Assembly (NCBI GenBank): GCA_015494335.1 | Contig: WGBK01000179.1 | Location: 1 to 14,296 of the forward strand | Direction: 5' to 3' | Length of the DNA stretch: 14,296 bases | DNA from: Gammaproteobacteria bacterium | Lineage (GTDB): Bacteria; Pseudomonadota; Gammaproteobacteria; GCA-001735895 | Shown: positions 6,588 to 14,296 of the stretch, in pieces | Position numbering within the stretch: position 1 is the first letter of the stretch | Layout of the letters: each line of letters begins with the position of its first letter | Made by a program: the position numbers and the translations under genes | Notes under the pieces: generated by a model | What the model was told of the DNA's origin: nothing | What the model saw: the letters and a program-made list of their open reading frames with translations, nothing else | Databases searched by the model: none

Positions 6588-7220
6588 ATGATCCGCAAGA
6601 CCCTGCTCACACTGACCCTGATGCTGTTTGCTCTCGGAGCTTCGGCCTCACAGGATTTCGACGAAGGTATCGAATATGCAACCCTGCCCAATCCGGTCAA
6701 GACGTCCCATCCCGACAAGGTCGTGGTGACCGAGTTGTTCTGGTATGGCTGTCCTCATTGCTACCGCTTCGAGCCCTATGTCGAGAAGTACAAGGCCAAT
6801 CTGCCGGAAGGCGTCGTGTTCGAACAGGTACCCTCGGTACTCAATCCCAGCTGGGCCGAGCATGCACGGGCCTATTTCGCCCTCCAGCAGATGGGCGTGG
6901 CAGACAAGGTGCACAAGCAGATCTTCGATGCAATTCATCTCAAGCGCATGCGCCTGAACAATGTCGACGACATGGCGAAATTTGTCGCCCAGTATGGTAT
7001 TGACGAGAAGAAATTCCGCGAGATGTATCATTCCTTCCTGGTGGACACGATGTTGCGCAAGGCGCGCCAGACCGAGCGCAAGTACGGCCACAGCGGCGTG
7101 CCGACCGTGATCGTCAACGGCAAGTATCGCACCAGCGGCTCGATGACCGGCAGCAATGCCAAGACCATTCAGGTCATCGACTATCTGGTGAAGAAAGAGC
7201 TGGCTGAACAGGGCAAGTAG
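6588..7220 (+). CDS. dsbA: Thiol:disulfide interchange protein DsbA, periplasmic
   Basis: A 210-residue periplasmic oxidase that introduces disulfide bonds into exported proteins and is reoxidised by DsbB. Signal peptide about 1-20 (MIRKTLLTLTLMLFALGASA, cleavage before SQDF). The thioredoxin-fold active site is CPHC (C55 to C58) within ELFWYGCPHC, the DsbA-type CPHC, and the cis-proline loop is GVPT with P172. A long helical insertion lies between them, as in DsbA. The ATG at 6588 has AGGTA at 6576-6580 with 7-nt spacing. The neighbourhood (engB, c4, dsbA) is as I remember it in Pseudomonas. No convincing promoter is seen in the 122 bp after the c4 terminator; an AT-rich CATAAA at 6516-6521 is the best -10. 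An intrinsic terminator ends the gene. Confidence 0.95.
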   Translation: MIRKTLLTLTLMLFALGASASQDFDEGIEYATLPNPVKTSHPDKVVVTELFWYGCPHCYRFEPYVEKYKANLPEGVVFEQVPSVLNPSWAEHARAYFALQQMGVADKVHKQIFDAIHLKRMRLNNVDDMAKFVAQYGIDEKKFREMYHSFLVDTMLRKARQTERKYGHSGVPTVIVNGKYRTSGSMTGSNAKTIQVIDYLVKKELAEQGK

Positions 7221-7243
7221 CCGCCGGGTCAATTGCCAGAGAG

Positions 7244-7272
7244 AAGGCCGCGGCATGTTCGTGGCCTTTTTT
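7244..7272 (+). terminator. Intrinsic terminator after dsbA
   Basis: AAGGCCGCG (7244-7252) pairs with CGTGGCCTT (7260-7268), with one G·T pair, around a 7-nt loop, followed by a T tract (7267-7272). It lies 23 bp after the dsbA stop. Confidence 0.88.
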
Positions 7273-7321
7273 GTGCGAGGGACTTGAAACCCGAATGAAC
7301 GGCCCCGATCTGAGCCATCGA

Positions 7322-7350
7322 TTGTCGCCGCGAGACTCGCGGGTTAGGCT
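7322..7350 (+). promoter_or_regulatory. Candidate promoter with a palindromic operator for the FAD oxidoreductase
   Basis: TTGTCG (7322-7327), a 17-bp spacer, then TAGGCT (7345-7350), a modest sigma70 match (four and three of six). Inside the spacer is the perfect palindrome CCGCGAGACTCGCGG (7328-7342), 7-bp arms around one central base, starting immediately after the -35. That placement fits an operator where a bound repressor would block, or a MerR-type activator would bend, the promoter. No regulator gene is adjacent. Confidence 0.3.
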
Positions 7351-7395
7351 ATCCGATCACAGCGCCGAATGACTCGGCAACAACCGGAGAACAAG

Positions 7396-8520
7396 ATGTC
7401 ACATATCGCCATCGTGGGAGCGGGCTTTGCCGCCTGCAAGGCCGTGAAAACCCTGCGTAAGCAGGGCTTCGAGGGGCGCATCAGCCTGCTGGCGCCGCGC
7501 GCCGAGCTGTTCTACTTCCCGAGCCTGATCTGGGTGCCGGCGGGTAAGCGCAGCCACGAGGATCTGACCGTGCCGTTGCACGATTTCCTGCGTCGCAACC
7601 GGGTCGATTTCATCGAGACCCGTGTCACCGGTCTGCAGTCGGAGCAGAAACGCCTCGTGCACGAGCATGGCGAGCTGGACTACGATGGCCTGCTGATCGC
7701 CAGCGGCGGCCGCTACATCCGCAAGCTGCCGGGCATCGAGCATGCCTGCATCGCCTGTGCCGGCTGGGACGACACCAAGCGCTTCGCCGACGAACTGGCG
7801 CGTCTTCAGTGTGGCACGGTGGCCTTCGGCTTTGCCGGCAACCCGAAGGAACCCTCGGCGATGCGCGGCGGACCCGTGTTCGAATTCCTGTTCGGCACCG
7901 ATACCCTGTTGCGCAAGCAGGGTCGGCGCGACAATTTCAAGCTGGTGTTCTTCTCGCCGGCGCCGCGGCCGGGGCAGCGTCTCGGCGACAAGGCCGTGGA
8001 TCGCTTGCTCGGTGAGATGAAGAAACGCGGCATCGAAACCTATCTCGGCGCCAAGATGAAGCGCTTCAGCGAAAAGGGCGTGGAAACGGAAAAGGCGCAG
8101 TTCGATGCGGACCTGATCCTGTTCATCCCCGGCATGACCGGCCCGGCCTGGGCCGCGGACAGTGGACTCCAGCTGTCGGAAGGCGGATTCTTCCAGGCCA
8201 ATGCCCACTGTCAGGTGGAAGGCCAGGATCATGTCTTCGTCGCCGGTGATGCCGGCAGCTATCCCGGCCCCGACTGGATGCCGAAGCAGGCGCACATGGC
8301 CGACCTGCAGGCCGAGGCGGCGGCGAAGAACCTGCTCGAGGTGCTGGCGCACAAGCCGCCGACCCATAGCTTCAAGACCGAGCTGATCTGCATCGTCGAC
8401 AGCCTGAACAACGGCAGCCTGGTGTATCGCAGCCCGAAGCGCAGCCTGATGATGAAGATGCCGCCCCTGCACTGGGCCAAGCGGGCCTTCGAGAAGATCT
8501 ACCTCAAGGAATATCGCTGA
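7396..8520 (+). CDS. FAD-dependent oxidoreductase, sulfide:quinone oxidoreductase-like
   Basis: A 374-residue flavoprotein of the SQR / flavocytochrome c sulfide dehydrogenase superfamily. The start at 7396 has GGAGA at 7386-7390 (5-nt spacing) and places the dinucleotide fold at the N-terminus (IAIVGAGFAACKAV, G8 and G10). There is no signal peptide, so it is not FccB. Other features are FYFPSLIWVPAGKR, resembling the SQR PSNPWVAVGWR segment, the second FAD motif VFVAGDAG (D285), KQAHMADLQAEAAAKNLL, and a basic amphipathic C-terminal tail that could bind the membrane. Cysteines are C14, C118, C121, C139, C272 and C332. C332 (CIVD) fits the last catalytic SQR cysteine, but the usual middle one, in the segment before GPxYEF, appears absent (here SAMRGGPVFEF). 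Sulfide oxidation is therefore uncertain; the substrate could be another sulfur compound or NAD(P)H and quinone. Confidence 0.8.
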   Translation: MSHIAIVGAGFAACKAVKTLRKQGFEGRISLLAPRAELFYFPSLIWVPAGKRSHEDLTVPLHDFLRRNRVDFIETRVTGLQSEQKRLVHEHGELDYDGLLIASGGRYIRKLPGIEHACIACAGWDDTKRFADELARLQCGTVAFGFAGNPKEPSAMRGGPVFEFLFGTDTLLRKQGRRDNFKLVFFSPAPRPGQRLGDKAVDRLLGEMKKRGIETYLGAKMKRFSEKGVETEKAQFDADLILFIPGMTGPAWAADSGLQLSEGGFFQANAHCQVEGQDHVFVAGDAGSYPGPDWMPKQAHMADLQAEAAAKNLLEVLAHKPPTHSFKTELICIVDSLNNGSLVYRSPKRSLMMKMPPLHWAKRAFEKIYLKEYR

Positions 8521-8541
8521 GCCGGCAGGCCCGGCGCCCTC

Positions 8542-12287
<3,746 letters not shown>

Positions 12288-12291
<4 letters not shown>

Positions 12292-13988
12292 GGCAGGGTC
12301 TTCCAGCTATAGGTGACCGAGGCGATGTTGCCCTTGCCGAGATATTCGAGACGGTCGCAGAGATCGCGAATCAACAGAATACCGCGACCGCAGAGGCAGG
12401 TCTGCTCCACCGGCTTCTGCTCGCGGGCGACATGATCGAAGCCGGGACCGGAATCCTCGACACGGAGCAGCAGGCGGCGCGAGCCCTCTTCCTGTTCCAC
12501 CGACAAATGGAAGGTAACCTGGCCCTTTTTCAGTTCGGCCAGGCGCTTTTCCCGTTCCTGGAAGTAGAGGGCGAAACCGGTCGGGTCCGACTTCATCGCC
12601 GAATCCAGCCCCAGCACGCCGTGATCCAGAGCGTTGACATAGAGTTCCGTGAGCACCGTGAACAGTGATTGCCGCTCGTTCTCGATCGCCTCCATCTCCA
12701 TGATGTGATTGATGATCAGCGGTACCGGGTTGGTCTCGCGCAGACGCTGATCCTTGAGGCTGAATACATATTCCCAGTCGCCATCAACACTGGGCCTGTG
12801 GCTGGAGGGCGCGACCGCTTCGTGTTCCTGCAGTTTCGGCAGCAGCCCCTGGTCGGTGGTGATCTTGATCAGGGTGATGTCGTCGGCCTGTTCGCGGTCG
12901 CCGCAGAAGCTCTCCAGGCTGTGCAGGATGCTGTCGAAGATGCTTTCTTCGCCGGGCTCGGCGATGGCGTGCTCCAGCCGCTCGATGCCGAACTCCTCGT
13001 CGCTCTCCGACCAGGCCTCGGTCAGGCCGTCGGAATACATCAGCAGGTGGTCGCCCTCGCTCAGGGGCAGGGTCTGGCGGATCTCGCGTGCATCCAGCTT
13101 GTCGACCACGCCCAGGGGCAGGCCGGTGGAACGGACATGGTGCTTGATCTGCCGGGTCGGGCCGTCGATGATCAGCAGATCCGGCATCCCGCAGTTGAAC
13201 ACCGATACCGATTCCAGGTCGTGGCTGATGCTGACCAGCTGCACGCCGAGAAACATGCCCACCGGCAGGAACTGGCGCAGCTTCTTGTTGATGCCGACGA
13301 GAATCTCCTCCGGCGTGAAGCCCTTGGCGGTCATCGCGCGGAACACCTCGGACACCGGCATCGCGCCGAGGGCCGCGGACAGGCCGTGACCGGTGAAGTC
13401 GCCGAGCAGGAAATGGATGTCGCGCGAGGGGCTGTATTCCGACAGGATCATGTCGCCGCTGAAGGTGCCGGCGGGACGGATCATGCTGCGGATGAAGGGG
13501 TTCTCGATATTGTTCTTCTGCACCGCGTTGTTGAAGACCTGTTCGGCGATCTCCTGCTCGCGATGGATCAGGCTGTACATGCCCTGAATCTCGCGGTTCA
13601 GGTTGGCGATGCGTTCCATCGCGCGGATCTTGCTCTGCAGCAGGAACTGGTCGTAGGGCTTGACCAGGAAGTCGTCGCCGCCGGCGTCGATGCAGGCGAG
13701 CAGGGATTCCTCGTCGGTCACGGCGGTGAGGAAGATCACCGGCACGAAGCGGTTGCCGGCCTCGGCCTTGATGATGCGGGTGGCCTCGTAGCCGTCCATC
13801 TCCGGCATCATCACATCCATGAAAATGATGTCCGGCTGCCGCTCGTGGTAGAGCTCGACGGCCTGGCGGCCGTTTTCGGCCTCCACGGATTCATAACCCT
13901 GCTTCTTCAGCAGGGAACGCAGGATCATGCGGTTGGTCAGCTCATCGTCGACAATGAGCGCCAGGGCTTGGGTATCGGCAGGGGACAT
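12288..13988 (-). CDS. Response regulator REC–PP2C(SpoIIE)–HATPase, partner-switching type (HsbR-like)
   Basis: A 566-residue cytoplasmic protein. The REC domain (about 8-122) has D13 and D14, phosphoacceptor D58 (FMDVMMPEMDG) and K110. A helical linker (about 123-160) leads to a SpoIIE/RsbU-type phosphatase (about 165-375) with metal-binding D179 (SGDM), D197 (GDFTGHG), D320 (YSDG) and D369/D370 (ADDIT), all present. A C-terminal GHKL kinase domain of RsbW type (about 430-566) has E448 and N452 (TELYVNALDHG), D512 (DSGPGF) and GRG (534-536). Such proteins both phosphorylate and dephosphorylate a STAS antagonist, REC phosphorylation setting the balance; HsbR of Pseudomonas has this layout. 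The start MSPADTQALALIVDDE at 13988 was chosen because it opens directly into the REC fold; a 52-residue extension to 14144 is open but looks non-coding and reaches the recC start. First gene of an operon with the sensor kinase. Confidence 0.93.
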
Positions 13989-14113
13989 CTCGGTGACAGG
14001 TTTTATGTTTAACCGCTGCTTGTAGTACAGATGGCGCGATAAGCAAGGATCGAGCGCGACAGCGAATGTCGGCAACGAGCCGGGATGGGCTGTATTTCGA
14101 CCCCGGCGGTCGT

Positions 14114-14119
14114 TATAGT
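14114..14119 (+). promoter_or_regulatory. Candidate -10 element for recC
   Basis: TATAGT, five of six matches to the sigma70 -10, 23 bp before the recC ATG. The -35 at 17-bp spacing (TGTATT, 14091-14096) is poor. It lies in the 154-bp gap divergent from the phosphorelay operon. Confidence 0.35.
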
Positions 14120-14142
14120 CCGGGCTCAACCCGCGAGAATCC

Positions 14143-14296
14143 ATGTTCCAACTCCATCAAAGCAACCGTCTCGACCTCCTGGCCCGGACCCTGATCGAAA
14201 ATCTGCGCGGACCCCAAGGCGTCTCGCCGCTGCAGGCCATACCGGTACTGGTGCAGAACCCCGGCATGAAGCGCTGGCTGCAGCAACAGTTGGCGA
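14143..14296 (+). CDS. recC: RecC, exodeoxyribonuclease V gamma subunit, N-terminal fragment; 3' end outside window
   Basis: The first 51 codons of a gene running off the window. The start reads MFQLHQSNRLDLLARTLIEN and continues to IPVLVQNPGMKRWLQQQLA. This matches the RecC N-terminus pattern (hxSNRLDxL, then hLVQSxGMxxWLxxxLA), the first conserved segment of the RecC subunit of RecBCD, which recognises Chi and processes double-strand breaks. The ATG at 14143 has only a weak upstream GAGA. recB and recD would be expected downstream, beyond the window. The segment is short, but the pattern is distinctive. Confidence 0.82.
   Translation, partial: MFQLHQSNRLDLLARTLIENLRGPQGVSPLQAIPVLVQNPGMKRWLQQQLA

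Noticed and set aside
8521..8535. GCCGG/CCGGC hairpin between the oxidoreductase and kinase stops
   Set aside because: Only a 5-bp stem with no T tract on either strand. GC-rich sequence gives such pairings by chance, so I do not call a terminator.
12669..14012. Plus-strand open frame of 447 codons opposite the REC–PP2C regulator
   Set aside because: Shadow of a gene with intact catalytic motifs. Composition is again rich in V, D, Q, H and L without domain signatures.

Overview
The window is about 14.3 kb of GC-rich, gene-dense bacterial chromosome. The gene content suggests a gammaproteobacterium. The block thrB – (one gene) – polA – engB – cytochrome c4 – dsbA has the same content and order as the region I remember from Pseudomonas, and the polymerase I, EngB, DsbA and RecC proteins are all of the proteobacterial type. 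An SQR-like flavoprotein and a diheme c4 would fit a respiratory, perhaps sulfur-metabolising lineage such as the Chromatiales, but that placement is inference. I see no insertion sequence, integrase, CRISPR array, tRNA or rRNA. The region looks like core chromosome, not a mobile island.

Layout. At 1-363 is the 3' end of mnmE (+). It meets, stop codon against stop codon, a minus-strand pair: a class II homoserine kinase (thrB, 364-1302) and a LOG-family nucleotide hydrolase (1312-2040). Divergent from these is polA (2123-4825, +). The 229-bp polA–engB gap holds a repeat-like element with long inverted arms (4847-4900). It is followed by what I consider the most interesting object here: an apparently unannotated small RNA of about 109 nt (about 4948-5056). 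This has a sigma-E-like promoter, four back-to-back stem-loops, a CU-rich loop that resembles an anti-Shine-Dalgarno sequence, and a strong intrinsic terminator ending in eight T. Spot 42 (enterics) and ErsA (Pseudomonas) occupy this same polA–engB position. engB (5055-5645, -) follows. Divergent from it are diheme cytochrome c4 (5792-6412, +), dsbA (6588-7220, +) and an SQR-like FAD oxidoreductase (7396-8520, +). Intrinsic terminators after c4 and after dsbA suggest that these three are mostly separate transcripts.

The right third is a minus-strand signalling operon read from 13988 down to 8542. It contains a REC–PP2C(SpoIIE)–HATPase partner-switching regulator. Its stop overlaps by ATGA the start of a 1249-residue hybrid sensor kinase (6 TM, three PAS, HisKA, HATPase, two REC, HPt). 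The two proteins plausibly form one phosphorelay, H599 to a REC to H1193 to D58 of the regulator, which would control a phosphatase/kinase switch on a STAS-type antagonist encoded elsewhere. Divergent from this operon, the window ends in the first 51 codons of recC (14143 onward, +).

For function: MnmE modifies tRNA, ThrB makes O-phosphohomoserine, PolA repairs DNA and matures Okazaki fragments, EngB assembles the 50S subunit, c4 carries electrons, DsbA makes periplasmic disulfides, and RecC is part of RecBCD. These are mostly housekeeping genes. The regulatory layer (small RNA, phosphorelay, palindromic candidate operator) is where new biology is most likely.
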